A DNA stretch of 64,000 nt, from positions 8,222,321-8,286,320 of the forward strand of contig CM063109.1 in NCBI GenBank assembly GCA_031841125.1. The letters are read 5' to 3'. The position numbers and the translations under genes are program-made. The notes below the pieces were generated by a model. The model searched no databases, was not told the origin of the DNA, and saw only the letters and a program-made list of their open reading frames with translations. Shown one piece after another: positions 32,217 to 45,399 of this stretch. Within the stretch, counting starts at the first letter, position 1, and the number at the start of each line of letters is the position of its first letter. This DNA comes from Acanthococcus lagerstroemiae. Taxonomy: Eukaryota; Arthropoda; Insecta; Hemiptera; Eriococcidae.

Positions 32217-35200
32217 CCCATTGGTGAAATTTTGTAGTGAAACCACATGCATTTGTTTGTGCTTCGTTTGTGCACGTTTGTGCTTCAAATCCCGTCGTTT
32301 GTGCTTCATTCCTTGCGGAGAAAAATCAAAAAAACGGAAAGTAGGTCAATGGGGGGCTGGAGACACGTAGCCCCCCAAGTAGGCCGATTGGCTCGAAAAT
32401 GGGTGCAATCGTTTGTGCTTCGTTTGTGCACGTTTGTACTTTCAATATTTTTGTTTGTGCTCAACCCCCTCCCCTGCTATCAACAGAAATAATGGCGCCT
32501 GGCCAGATGACAGCGGGATGTTCCGCCAATGAATGCAAAAATTTGTTCTTCGTTTGTGCACCTTTGTACTACCTATAGACTCATTTGTGATCAACCTCGA
32601 CTTCACTAGCATACAAGGAGGTACCCGGAGTAACGCCCCCGCCCCTAGTACTCGAATTTTGAGCTGAAAATACATGTATTATACGTTTATCCTTCACTTG
32701 TGCTTCGTTTGGGCGCATGTATGCTGCCAATCACCGACGGCAGAATAGACGGTGCCACGGTTGCGGTCGCTCCCCGCTCGTCTTCAGCAGAACTGTGGGA
32801 AAGCCCCACCCCCACCCCCTCACAACTCGAAGATGTGAAAAGAAAAGAAAGGATGGAAAGAAAAAAAGTAACAGAAAAAAGAGATTTTGTATCGAAACAA
32901 TATGCATTTGTTTGTACTTGGTTTGTGCATGTTTTGTGCTTTATGCACTCCTTGGAGGCTGAGGACCCGTAGCCTCCTGATGGCCGATTGACTGGAATAT
33001 GGGTGCCACTGTTTGTGCTTCGTTTGGGCACGTTTGTGCATTACATTCCGTCGTTTGTGCTTTATTCCTTGCGGAGATAAGTCAGAAAAACTGAAAGTAG
33101 ATCACTGGAGGGGTGGCGGGGGTACGTACCCCCATGTTGGTCAATTGACTCGAAAGTGGGTGCAACCATTTGTGCTCTATTTTGTACATTAAATCCCGTC
33201 GTTTGTGCGTCATTTCCTTGCGGAAAAAAATCAAAAGAACTAAAGGCGGGTCAATGGGATGGGGGGCTGGGGACACACAGCCCCCATGTTGGCGGACTTA
33301 CACGAAAATGAGTACAATCGTTTGTGCTTCGAGTCCCGTCGTTTGTGCTTCATTCCTTGCGGAGAAAAATCGAAAAAACGGAAAGTAGGGCAATGGGGGG
33401 CTGGAGACACGTAGCCCCCCAAGTAGGCCGATTGCCCCGAAAATGGGTGCAATCGTTTGTGCTTCGTTTGTGCACGTTTGTGCTTTCAATATTTTTGTTT
33501 GTGCTCAACCCCCTCCCCTGCTATCAACAGAAATAATGGCGCCTGGCCAGATGACAGCGAGATGTTCCGCCAATGAATGCAAAAATTTGTTCTTCGTTTG
33601 TGCACCTTTGTACTACCTATAGACTCATTTGTGATCAACCTCGACTTCACTAGCATACAAGGAGGTACCCGGAGTAACGCCCCCGCCCCTAGTACTCGAA
33701 TTTTGAGCTGAAAATACATGTATTATACGTTTATGCTTCACTTGTGCTTCGTTTGGGCGCATGTATGCTGCCAATCACCGACGGCAGAATAGACGGTGCC
33801 ACGGTTGCGGTCGCTCCCCGCTCCTCTTCAGCAGAACTGTGGGAACGCCCCCCTCTCGCAACTCGAAGATGTGAAAAGAAATGAAAGGATGGAAAGAAAA
33901 AAAGTAACAGAAAAAAGAGATTTTGTATCGAAACAATATGCATTTGTTTGTACTTGGTTTGTGCATGTTTGTGCTTTATGCACTCCTTGGAGGCTGAGGA
34001 CCCATAGCCCCCTGATGGCCGATTGACTGGAAAATGGGTGCCACCGTTTGTGCTTCGTTTGGGCACGTTTGTGCATTACATTCCGTCGTTTGTGCTTTAT
34101 TCCTTGCGGAGATAAATCAGAAAAACTGAAAGTAGGTCACTGGAGGGGTAGCGGGGGTATGTACCCCCATGTTGGTCAATTGACTCGAAAGTGGGTGCAA
34201 TCGTTTGTGCTCTGTTTTGTACATTAAATCCCGTCGTTTGTGCGTCATTTCCTTGCGGAAAAAAATGAAAAGAACTAAAGGCGGGTCAATGGGGGGGGGG
34301 GACACACACAGCCCTATGCTGGCCGAATTACTCGAAAATGAGTGCAATCGTTTGTGCTTCGTTTGTGCATGTTTGTGCTTCGAGTCCCGTCGTTTGTGCT
34401 TCATTCCTTGCGGAGAAAAATCGAAAAACGGAAAGTAGGTCAATGGGGGGCTGGCGACACGTAGCCCCCCGTGTTGGCTGATTGACCCGAAAATGGGTGC
34501 AATCGTTTGTGCACGTTTGTGCTTTCAATATTTTTGTTTGTGCTCAACCCCCTCTCCTGCTATCAACAGAAATAATGGCGCCTGGCCAGATGACAGCGAG
34601 ATGTTCCGCCAATGAATGCAAAAATTTGTTCTTCGTTTGTGCACCTTTGTACTACCTATAGACTCATTTGTGATCAACCTCGACTTCGCTAGCATACAAG
34701 GAGGTACCCGGAGCAACGCCCCCGCCCCTAGTACTCGGATTTTGAGCTGAAAATACATGTATTATACGTATATGCTTCACTTGTGCTTCGTTTGGGCGCA
34801 TGTATGCTTCCAATCACCGACGGCAGAATAGACGGTGCCACGGTTGCGGTCGCTCCCCGCTCCTCTTCAGCAGAACTGTGGCAAAGCCCCCCTCCCAACT
34901 CGAAGATGTGAAAAGAAAAGAAAGAATGAAAAAAAAAACAGAAAAAAGAGATGTTGTATCGAAACAATATGCATTTGTTTGTACTTGGTTTGTGCATGTT
35001 TTGTGCTTTATGCACTCCTTGGAGGCTGAGGACCCGTAGCCCCCTGATGGCCGATTGACTGGAAAATGGGTGCCACTGTTTGTGCTTCGTTTGGGCACGT
35101 TTGTGCATTAAATTCCGTCGTTTGTGCTTTATTCCTTGCGGAGATAAATCAGAAAAACTGAAAGTAGGTCACTGGAGGGGTAGCGGGGGTATGTACCCCC

Positions 35201-36815
35201 ATGTTGGTCAATTGACTCGAAAGTGGGTGCAATCGTTTGTGCTCTGTTTTGTACATTAAATCCCGTCGTTTGTGCGTCATTTCCTTGCGGAAAAAAATGA
35301 AAAGAACTAAAGGCGGGTCAATGGGGGGGGGGGGGACACACACAGCCCTATGCTGGCCGAATTACTCGAAAATGAGTGAAATCGTTTGTGCTTCGTTTGT
35401 GCATGTTTGTGCTTCGAGTCCCGTCGTTTGTGCTTCATTCCTTGCGGAGAAAAATCGAAAAACGGAAAGTAGGGTCAATGGGGGGCTGGCGACACGTAGC
35501 CCCCCATGTTGGCTGATTGACCCGAAAATGGCTGCAATCGTTTGTGCTTCGTTTGGGCACCTTCGTACTACCTATAGACTCATTTGTGATCAACCTCGAC
35601 TTCGCTAGCGTACAAGGAGGTACCCGGAGTAACGCCCCCGCCCCTAGTACTAGAATTTTGAGCTGAAAATACATGTATTATACGTTTAAACGTTTATGCT
35701 TCACTTGTGCTTCGTTTACGCGCATGTATGCTTCCAATCACCGACGGCAGAATAGACGGTGCCACGGTTGCGGTCGCTCCCCACTCCTCTTCAGAAGAAC
35801 TGTGGCAAAGCCCCCCTCCCAACTCGAAGATATGAAAAGAAAAGAAATAACAAATGAAACAGAAAAAATAAATTTGTTTGTACTTGGTTTGTGGGCGATA
35901 CATAGGTTACATTTTGGCTAATTGACTCGAAAGTGGGTGCACTCGTTTGTGCTTTGTTTGTGTAATAAATCCCGCCGTTTGTGCTTCATTGTTTGCGAAA
36001 ATAAATTAGAAAAACTGAAGGCAGGTCAATAAGTGGGCTGGGTGCATGTAGCCCCGTTGATGGTCGATCAACGAGAAAATGGGTACATGTTTGTGCATTA
36101 CATCCCGTCGTTTGTGCTTTATTCCTTGCGGAGATGAATCAGAGTAGGTCACTGGAGGGGGAGCGCGGGTACGTACCCCCGTGTTGGTCAACTGACTCGA
36201 AAGTGGGTGCAATTATTTGTGCTTTGTTTGTGCATTAAATCCTGTCGTTTGTGCGTCATTTCCTTGCGGGGAAAAAATGAAAAGAACTAAGGTGAGTCAA
36301 TGGGGGCCACCTGAGGACACACACCACCCCATGCTGGCTGATTTACTCGAAAATGAGTGCAATCGTTTGTGCTTCGTTTGTGCATGTTTGTGCTTCGAGT
36401 CCCGTCGTTTGTGCTTCATTCCTTGCGGAGAAAAATCGAAAAAATGGAAAGTAGGTCAATGGGGGGCTGGAGACACGTAGCCTCCCAAGTTGGCCGATTG
36501 ACCCGAAAATGGGTGCAATCGTTTGTGCTTCGTTTGTGCACGTTTGTGCTTTCAATATTTTTGTTTGTGCTCAACCCCCTCCCCTGCTATCAACAGAAAT
36601 AATGGCGCCCGGCCCGATGACAGCGAGATGTTCCGCAAATGAATGCAAAAATTTGTGCTTCGTTTGTGCACCTTCGTACTTCCTACAGACTCATTTGTGA
36701 TCAACCTCCTCCTTCACTACCATACAAGAAGGTACCCGAAGCAACGCCCTCGCCCCCCGTGCTCGAATTCTCAGGTGAAAATACATGTATCATTTATGCT
36801 TCACTTGTGCTTCGT
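32217..36815 (+). repeat. 'GTTTGTGC' satellite with ~1.04-kb higher-order unit
   Basis: Sub-units of roughly 100-150 bp carry cgtttgtgcttcgtttgtgc, a gtcgtttgtgcttcattccttgcgg block and a G-run/C-run hairpin (ggggggct...agcccccc). About ten differing sub-units make a unit that recurs every ~1,040 bp: the same open frame appears at 32442-32675, 33486-33719 and 34525-34758. Later units (35.4-36.7 kb) are shortened. The many 60-110-codon frames, all reading like 'VCASFVHVCA', are repeat frames, not genes. Confidence 0.93.
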
Positions 36816-36817
36816 TA

Positions 36818-37146
36818 GGCAAGGTGTCTACAGGTTTGGAAAATTTGTGAACCTTGGAAAAAGCCAGGAATTTGAAAAGTAGGTCAGAAAGTTTGGAAAT
36901 AGTCAGAAAATGCAGATATATAATATGAGGTTTCGAAAAAAACAATGAATCGACTCACGGAAAATTTTTTTCGTCGTTTATTTTACTTCAGCACTCCCTA
37001 GAATCGTATTCTACGAATAAAAACTGTGCATTGAATATTGTGTCACGTGTACAACAGAGTGAATTGATCTGCTCGTATTGTAAAGGTTTAAAGAAGAGAG
37101 AAAAAAAGTCAGGAATTTATATTTTTTCATTCTTTTAGACACCTGG
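36818..37146. mobile_element. MITE inside the satellite, TTA target
   Basis: It interrupts a satellite sub-unit (elsewhere cttcgtttgggcgcatgtat). It is flanked by TTA at 36815-36817 and 37147-37149. The ends are ggcaaggtgtcta and tagacacctgg. A 3-bp TTA duplication suggests PIF/Harbinger. It contains a caggaattt-type motif and no coding capacity. Confidence 0.75.
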
Positions 37147-38450
37147 TTAGGGCACATGTATGCTTCCAATCACTGACGTCAGAATAGACGATCCAACGTT
37201 TGCGGTCGCTCCCCCTCCTCTTCAGCAAAACTGTGGGAACGCACCCCCGCCCAACCAGAAAATATGAAAAGAAAAGAAAGGATAAAAGAAAAAAGAAACA
37301 GAAGAAAGAAATTTTGTATCAAAACAACATGCATTCGTTTGTACTTGGTTTGTGCATGTTTGTGCTTTACATCCCGTCGTTAGCCTCCCATGTTGGCCGA
37401 TTCACTTGAAAATGGGTGCAATGGTTTGTGCTTCGTTTGTGCATGTTTGTGTTTCAAACCCTGTCGTTTGTGCTTCATTCCTTGGGGAGATAAATCAGAA
37501 AATCTGAAAATAGATAAATAAGTGCTGGGAACCCGTACCCCCCTCCCATGGTTGCCATTGTCTTGAAAATGTGTGCAATCGTTTATACATCGCTTGTGCA
37601 TGTTTGTGCATTGATTCATGTCGTTCGTGCGTCATTCCTTGTGGAGATAAATCAGGAAAACTGAAGGTAGATCTATAAGGGCCAGGGACACATAGCCCCC
37701 CATAGTGGTCGATTGACTTGAAAATGGGTGCAATCATTAGTGCTTTGTTTGTGCATTAATTCCTGTCGTTTGTGCCTCATTACTTGCGGAGATAAATCAG
37801 AAAACGTGTAAGTAGGTCAATCAGGGCTGGGGACACAAATCCTGCCATTTTGGCCAATTGACTCGAAAGTGGGTGCAATCATTTGTGCTTCTTTCCTTGC
37901 GGAAATTAATCAGAATAACTTAAGGTAGGTCTCGGGGGACTGGCTATTTGGCCGATTGACTCGATAGCGTGTGCAATTGTTTGTGCTTTGTTAGTGCATG
38001 TTTGTTCTTCGAATCCTGTTGTTTTTGCCTCATTCATTGCGGAAATAAATCAGAAAAACTGGCAGTAGGCAAATAGGCGCTGGGGACCCATAGCCCCCCA
38101 TGCTGGCCGTTGGATCGAAAATTTGTGAATACGTTTGTACTTCGTTTGTGCACGTTTGTGCTTTCAATTTTTCTTGTTTGTGGTTAAACCCTTCTCCTGC
38201 TATCCAACAGAAATATTGGCGCCCAGCGAGATGAAATTGAGTGCTCGGTTTATGCATTGTTTCATTGGTGATCATCCCCCCCCCCCCATCACACATCGAT
38301 AGCGCACAAGGAGGTCCCCGAAGGAATTCCCTCGCCCCCAGTGCTCGAATTTTAAGCTGAAAACACATGTATTTGCTTCATTTGTGCTACCTTTGGGCAC
38401 ATGTATGCTTCCAGTCACCGGCGAAAAATATTTTCGAAGATTTCCAATGA
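37147..38450 (+). repeat. Diverged right end of the 'GTTTGTGC' satellite
   Basis: The sub-unit motifs (cgtttgtgcttc, ccttgcggagataaatcag, ggggacacatagcccccc) continue with rising divergence and shorter units. They fade near 38450 after cttccagtcaccgg. Confidence 0.85.
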
Positions 38451-39710
38451 AATTGTTTCGAAATTATCAGAGATTTTTATTTTATTTTATCTGTTTATTT
38501 ATTCATGACATTAGTTGTGTTCCTCGGACAGGTGCACGAAGTTCCCAGTAATGGTGAGGGACAGATTTGACAGTTTTACAAATAGGGAACAATTTTTTTG
38601 AAAAACGGGGAATGATAGCATAAAAGCCAAAACAAAAACTAAACAATAGAGTAAGAGAGGTTGATACCGGAACAGACATATGAGATCGGCTGCGGAGAGG
38701 GTCCAAGGTCACCACCGAGGGGCCCAGAAACTGTGGGGTTTAATAGCCAAGAGGTGTACGAGTATACCAGATAACCTCAAATGGGCATGGGAGCACCACA
38801 GAACCCTATATCCCTTAGAAATATTAGTTTTGCCACGTTTCTTCTATTTTCCAGGCTCAAAATCTCAAAACCAATCAGAAGCTCATTATAAGTGATATCA
38901 AGAGAACAGTACATGAAGACTTTAAAGTGCAGATATTTTAAAAAACTTTTTCAATTTTTTCAATTTTGGTAATACTTTTTTGAGTTGTAGCGTCCCAAAT
39001 AATGGCAGAAAATTCCAAAATTGATCTAACAAATGCAGCATATAATATTTTCAGAATTATGAAGAAATGTAGCAGTGAAAATGTGAAAAATTCGACAAAC
39101 TTAAGAAACTGAATTTAATTGATATAAGTCTTTAAATAACTCGTACACGAAAATGAAGTAAGATTCATGAATAATTGTAGTCACACTCTGGAGGACTGAT
39201 CAAATACTTATAACAACAATTTTTGAAAAGTTAAAAAATCATAAAACACGAAAAATTAGAGAAAGATAAAATAAACCTAGTCGGATAGGTATCGAAAAAC
39301 TTCACTCCACTGAAATACGAGAATTCAGTTTATCAATTTATAGAAAATCGTAGCCTTAATCCTGAAAAAATAATCAGAGTGTTAAGCAAGAATCTTGAAG
39401 AAGAAAAATAAAATTTTAAATAAGAGTAACTCTACAAAATGGGAAAATGGACCCTATTTAATATTTTCTGTCTTCAAAAAATCATACAAAAAAATTAATT
39501 ACCGTTTAGAAAAACTATAATTATTGCACAATTTAGAAAAATAATCAAAGTTATGACAAAGATTTTGTGTTTATTACGCGAAAAAGTTAAAAGAAACGTC
39601 TATTTTGAAAAACTTATTATATTTTACTTTCTTTACAAGTTATGCTTAAGAATAAGTGTTTGTTCTGAAAAATATATAGGATTAATAATTATAAATAAAA
39701 TTACTTTATC

Positions 39711-39754
<44 letters not shown>

Positions 39755-40265
39755 CCCTTTCCTTAAATATAATGTAATATCAGTTGGACAATTCGCAAGA
39801 AACTGGAAATTCCGGGATGTATTTACAGAATTTTCTCTTTTCTGTCAAAAATTAATTTATTTTGCTGCAGCTCTATTCCTTAATTGCCTGAAATTATTCA
39901 TTTAAAAATGTGGTCAGCTGTTGAAACACGATGTAGTCAGCTACTGGTAAACCTGGTCAGGCATTCATGCAATTTAGTGTCCATTTTGGAGGGTGAGTAA
40001 ACTTGATAATATTCTGTATGTAGGTTGTGCCAGTTCACGTTTTTTTTTAGGGTATTCCACTGAAGATCAGCCGAAAGCGCTCTGGACTACAGAAGAGAAA
40101 AAGGTGAATTGACACACCCTACCTACAAAATATTCATGCAATTTGTATACCTTGGAAAAAATTAATTTTAAATTTTAAAACGAATATAAATCCGATTCAA
40201 AAATTTAATTAATTAGTCGAGTTCGAGACGTCACTAGAAAATTTCTGAGGTTGGGAACTAGGCGC
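38451..40265. other. AT-rich DNA with a retroelement-like tail and long poly-T
   Basis: At about 38473-38510 the minus strand ends in a TAAA-rich tail (AATAAATAAACAGATAAAAT), preceded by a short open frame (38503-38715). This may be the 3' end of an old LINE. A 38-base poly-T lies at about 39712-39749. Otherwise no gene is seen. Confidence 0.5.
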
Positions 40266-40269
40266 CTCA

Positions 40270-40620
40270 GCGAGTTTTCATTATATTGGACGCTGTTAGG
40301 CGAAGGGGGGCTACTTATATTGTGAATAAGTGAGGAAGGGGGAGGGTACAAAATTCGGGATTGATGGTACAAAATGGTACAAAATAGGTACAAAATTTTG
40401 ATACCACTCCGGGTGTCGATTGCTTCCATGGGGGAGGGGGGGAGGTAAGGGATATTTATTTAGTGAATAAGTGGGGAAGTGGGAGGGTACAAAAATTCGA
40501 GACTGGTAGTACAAAATGGTGCAAGATTTTGATACCACTCCGAGTGCCGAATGCTTCCATGGGAAACTCGGTGGTGGTACAAATTGAAACAAAATAGGTA
40601 CAAAATTATGAGATAGTTTT
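40270..40620. repeat. Short tandem repeat (~120 bp)
   Basis: Two to three diverged copies contain gtacaaaattttgataccactcc, gtgccgaatgcttccatggg and a ggtacaaaataggtacaaaat run. The first copy follows a gacgctgttaggcgaag fragment that recalls the MITE ends. Confidence 0.7.
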
Positions 40621-40819
40621 TGACTTCGGAACCCCAAGGTGAAACGGAGTATCGCTCCTGATTACACAACTGAAAGAGCGACCTAATTATCGTGCGGTTC
40701 ATGTCTGTCGAATCGCCCAGTGAGCGAGCAACCTGGAGCGAGAATTAGCACAAAGGCAAAAACCGAAACCGTTCCATCAGTACGCATCAAAAGATCAGGA
40801 CGGTAATAAACTTGTCTCT

Positions 40820-41700
40820 CTGCAGGACAGGTTGATAATGCATCCGCGGCTACAAAAACGCAAAGCGAAACCGATGCAGGATAATAAAAAATCCTCAAAC
40901 TCAAATGCGTTGCCGGACAACAAACAGCCGAAATGTCGCTATTGTCCGGAATGGCATTTTCATTGGCACTGTCCCGTTTTATTGGAACGAGTGAATAATA
41001 AAAAAATCGGCGAAACACCTAAAAAACTAAACGGAATCTCGGAGGAACAAAAATCATAGCCCAGTGGTTCTTAAATGTGGGTACCTATAGGCCGAAGATC
41101 ATTCAGTACCGCGAATCTCAATAATGTTCAACGGCTCTGAACACACAGCTGCCATCGAAACCGGCTGCAGATTACCGGCCGAATATCAACGCGCTAAAGG
41201 AGCAGAGCTAGAAGAAGTCACATTCTATGTGATGCCAAAACTAACTAATAATTATTCTCGGTAACCCGAAAGAACAAGCTGCCCTCATCAATTTCCAGTA
41301 AATCTGCATAAGGCTGGGGAAAAAAGAACGCTACTCCACGTTCTGGGTCAACTCAGCCAAACCAACAAACGCTGTTGGTGGCAATCGCTTCAGTGCCGAC
41401 CAAACTGCCATCAGATGTTCACAGGCGTTTTATCGGCGTCTTAGCACCAGTATTCAATGTACTCAAATACTGGTCCCACGAAATGTAGTGACGCGATGTG
41501 GAATCCAGCACAACCGCAGGGAAAAAGGACCCGGACCACCACAACAAAGCGCCACCTGGACCACAATCTGATTACACCCGGGGAAGTTCGCGTGGAGGTC
41601 ATCGTTATGCTGGGGGAGGATGCAATGGTTGCGTTAGGCAAACTTCCTGGTGTTACGTCTGATTTCCTCGAGCGGAGGTTGTAAGACATTGAAGTTGAGG
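40820..41700 (+). pseudogene. Degraded retroelement gag/protease remnant
   Basis: A frame at 40832-41056 holds a zinc-knuckle-like motif, CRYCPEWHFHWHC, after a lysine-rich stretch. This is the pattern of some gypsy or Pao Gag C-termini. About 75 bp further on, GSEHTAAIETGCRLP resembles a protease start with the DTG active site changed to ETG. Stops and frameshifts follow, and no reverse transcriptase is recognisable. Confidence 0.5.
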
Positions 41701-42009
41701 TTTGAAGTTCGTCAGCGCTGGAGGAATGATAACGCAAGGGTTGAATTCGTAAACTGTATTAAGACTCTTACTTAACTTAGTATGTACAACGAACAACAGT
41801 ATTTAGATTTTCACCTAACGTAGTATGTACAAACGGATAACAGGGGTACGGGGACGACTTTACGACGAGGCTTAGTTTGCCCTTGCTAGGTCAAGGTCGT
41901 AGGCATCACGACAGTTCTGTGCCGGAGCACCAGACACTTGGATGCTGCGACGAGAGCATATCGAAAGTCCGAATATCCGTAACGGTGCACCAGACATCTG
42001 GATGCAGCA

Positions 42010-44125
42010 CGCAGTTATTTTCATCCATTATATTCGAGAAATTTTCAACTTATTAAATCATATGTTGCTCTCATTTATGAACAACTACTTCGCATAGACA
42101 TAGGCGCCAAAGTCAGGTCAATTATGGTACTCACCGTAAAGTAATACATTTTGTAAAGTATGGAAGTTGTGCAAAAGTTACTCACCACGTCCAAACAACA
42201 GTAATACGTATCCGACTATTAATATTGAGAACTTTTATGAGGTATTACTAGGGGGCTTCGCGGCCCAATCCCCCGCCGTCACAGTCCTCAGTGCTTGGTC
42301 TGAAACTCTTGTTCCAGAGTTGAGGTTTGCTTTGTGCTTCTTTTGCTCTCCTTCTGTCAGCGGTCCTCAATCTTCCACCATGAACCCCCTTCCATCCTTT
42401 CTTCATCACGAGCCTCCTCCTCCTCCACCACGACCTCCTCGTTGACCATGGTTGCTCTCCGCCTCCACAGTCACACCTCAATAGTCGCAGCCCTCCTCCC
42501 CCACAATGGCCATAGTCCTCCACCTAGTCTCCCCCATCACCCTCTTCCACCCCGAGTGCCCTCCATTAGCACCACGTCCTTCGACCACCTCACACCACTA
42601 TGGCCTTCATTTCTGTTCACGTACCACACCTCCACCAAGACCTCTTCACCCATCACTACGACCTCTCCTCAATGGCCCCAATGGCGGCCTTAGTCCCTCT
42701 CTACAGCCTTCCCCTTCCGCGGCTCCATCACCATATTGGCCTCATCGCAGTGAGTTTTTTTCAGGAGGGGGAGGAGGAGTTTTGGTTTTTAATATATAGA
42801 CAGTTATGTCAATATATGTCTTTTTATGTCTGTTATGTTTTAGACGAAGGCCGGGATTTAGATATCAGGCTCCTTGGAGTTTTTTCCAGGGGGGGGAGGG
42901 GGAGGAGTTTTGGTTTTTAATATATAGAGAGATTATGTCGGTTATGTCTTAAAACTTGGAGATCTTTTATTTTAGAACAGATGATGTCCTTGAAAGTAGC
43001 TGATCTGCCCCTGCAATTTTTCTGAGTTTTAAGTAGGTAACCCGCAGTGCGTTGTTTTTCTTCCGGATGTGGCGGCGGTGGTGGCGGATTTTACTTTTTT
43101 AGTATTTCATGACAAGTTTCATTTATAAGATTAAGTCATTCATAAGCTTTAGCTATGTGGTAAACAAAAAAGTTATGTGAAATGCTTGTTGGTGATCTAT
43201 GTTAGGTGCAAAAAAATAAATAAAATGGAAAAGCAGTACATGCAGACTCTCCTATATTAATAACTCAACTGAACTGCATACAACATAATACCAAGGATAG
43301 GTAACAAGCATCAAAATTTTTATCTTAACTGACATACATGAATATAAGCGCAGACTTGGCTTTTGGGGGGGGGGGAGGGCAAAGCTCTCCAATGAAAACG
43401 TTGTAGGGGCGAGGCCAACTCAATATTTTCAACTGAAAAATGGAAAAAGGAAAACAAATTTTACCACCAGTTTATACATTTTACAAAAAAACAAAAAAGA
43501 GAATACGAATAAGAATAAAATTGAGAATACCAAAATATCAGACGCGTCTCAAGAAAATAATCAAAGAAAAAACCGCGCTCCGACTGATTCTGCCCCTCCT
43601 TCACAATATTTTCTATTATGCCCCCCCCCCTATATTTTCTATAAGTTAGTGCCTATGTACATAAATATTATAATAGTGATCAATGAATGCAAAAATTAAA
43701 AATATCAGTAACAGGAAAGCCGTGAATTCTACATCCTCCCCCGCCATGAGATACTGAGCTGAACGTTTCCTTTCTCAGTATCTTTATATTATTTTCATTA
43801 TATGTACTGTTATTTGTTATTGCGTTGTTAAATATTTAGTACTTTGTAAATATTGTAGTGATTCAGTGATGTTACTGATAATGTTTATAACTATGGTAAT
43901 AAAAGTTCTCAATATAGTTGGATACATGTTAGTTTTGTTTGGACGTGGTGAGCAACTTCTGCACAGGTTCCATACCTTGCAAAATATATTCCTCTAAGGT
44001 AAGTACCGTATTGACCAGACTTTAGCGCCCCTGTCTATGTGGAGTAGTTGTATGTAAATGAGAACAACAGAATATGATTTAATAAGTTGAAAATTTCTCA
44101 AATATAATGGATGAAAAAATAACAC
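42010..44125. mobile_element. 2.1-kb element with ~200-bp inverted ends
   Basis: The left arm begins ttattttcatccattatatt and ends near ccacgtccaaacaacag. The right arm (about 43925-44125) is its inverted copy, from gtttggacgtggtgagcaac to aatataatggatgaaaaaataa. The arms are imperfect. The interior holds CCTCC-rich low-complexity DNA (42410-42700) and a ~50-bp duplication (gggggaggaggagttttggt at about 42766 and 42896), with no convincing transposase. Target duplication not determined. Confidence 0.65.
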
Positions 44126-44129
44126 TTCC

Positions 44130-45085
44130 ATTGCTTCTGGAGCATGAAATGGAGGAAAAAGGGAAGCAGAATAAAGAAGGGGACTGAGCACCACCAAAAC
44201 CTTTGCACACGCCAAGAGCACAAACAAATGCATATGTTCTTGGCTGGAAGTTTCACCAAAGGGATGACCCCGGGATGATTCTATAACGCTAGTGAAGGAG
44301 GGGATTGCGCAACAACAAAAAATTTGCAGGCACAAACGAGCATCAGTGGAGCACAAACGAATGTTATTGGCTTGATGTTCCATCAAAGGAGGCGGACGAC
44401 ATGATCCCGGAATAACTTCTTTTAGGCTAAGAGAAGAGGGTGTGGAGCACTAAAGAAAATTTTGGGTGCACGAACGAGTACAAACGATGCAGAAATGAAT
44501 GACTTTTCTTAGGCTAATGGAAGAAGATGTTGAGCACCAACGAAAATTTTGCATGCACCAACGAAAATTTTGCATGCACCAACGAGCACAAACGAATGTA
44601 TGGGTTTCCTCCTGAAAGTTCCACCAAGGGGAGGGGGCGAAATGACCAGAGAACTACTTTTGCTATGCTAGCAGAAGAGAGGTTTGAGGACCAATGAAAA
44701 TCTTGGATGTACAAATGGGCACAATTGTGGCATAAACGAATACATGGTTTTTCAGCTCAAGATTCGAGCACTGGGAGCGGGGGCACGGCTTCCAGTACCA
44801 CCTTGTATGCTAGCGAAGGATGGGGTCGATCACAAATTAGACTATAGGAAGTACGAAGGTGCACAAACAAAGTACAAATTCTTGCATTCATTGGCGGAAC
44901 ATCTCACTCTCATCTGGCCGGGCGTCAATATTTCTGTTGATAGCAGGAGAGGGGATTGACCGCAAACAAAAATATTGAAAGCGCAAACGTGCACAAACGA
45001 AACACTAACGATTGTACCCATTTTTGAGTCAACTAGCCAAATTGTGGGGCTACATGTCCCCAATTCCCCATTGACCCCCCTTCGG
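44130..45085 (-). repeat. Inverted, decayed 'GTTTGTGC' satellite
   Basis: The minus-strand version of the satellite (gcacaaacgaatg, gagcacaaacg, gtgcacaaacgaa). A diverged copy of the repeat frame at 44684-44956 matches those at 32442 and 33486. Confidence 0.85.
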
Positions 45086-45089
45086 CTGT

Positions 45090-45365
45090 ATTTCTACGGC
45101 CCCCCCAAAATGAGGTAGGGGGTTGGAATTAGCGGCACAAATTTGTATTTTATTTGTGCTAATTGTGCTCCGAAGTCCCAGAATTTGTGCCGCCTCCCGT
45201 GGGTCCACATCTTAATGAAAAGTTTGGGGGGCCAGAGAAATGTTGCCCCCCCCCCCCCAAATGAAGATAGGGGGTTCGAATTGGCGGCACAAATTTTATC
45301 GTAATTTGTGCTAATTGTGCTCCTAGGTCTCAGAATTTGTGCCGTATTTTCTGGGCTCACAGTCC
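45090..45365. repeat. Two ~140-bp tandem copies
   Basis: Both carry gggggttSgaattRgcggcac, tttgtgctaattgtgctcc and cagaatttgtgccg, separated by C-runs. Confidence 0.8.
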
Positions 45366-45399
45366 AGTGCTCAATTTGGGGCGCGGGGGGGCTGGAAAA

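Noticed and set aside
42334..42920. Pro/Ser/His-rich plus-strand frames
   Set aside because: Low-complexity CCTCC and CACC DNA open in several frames at once; no start context or domain.
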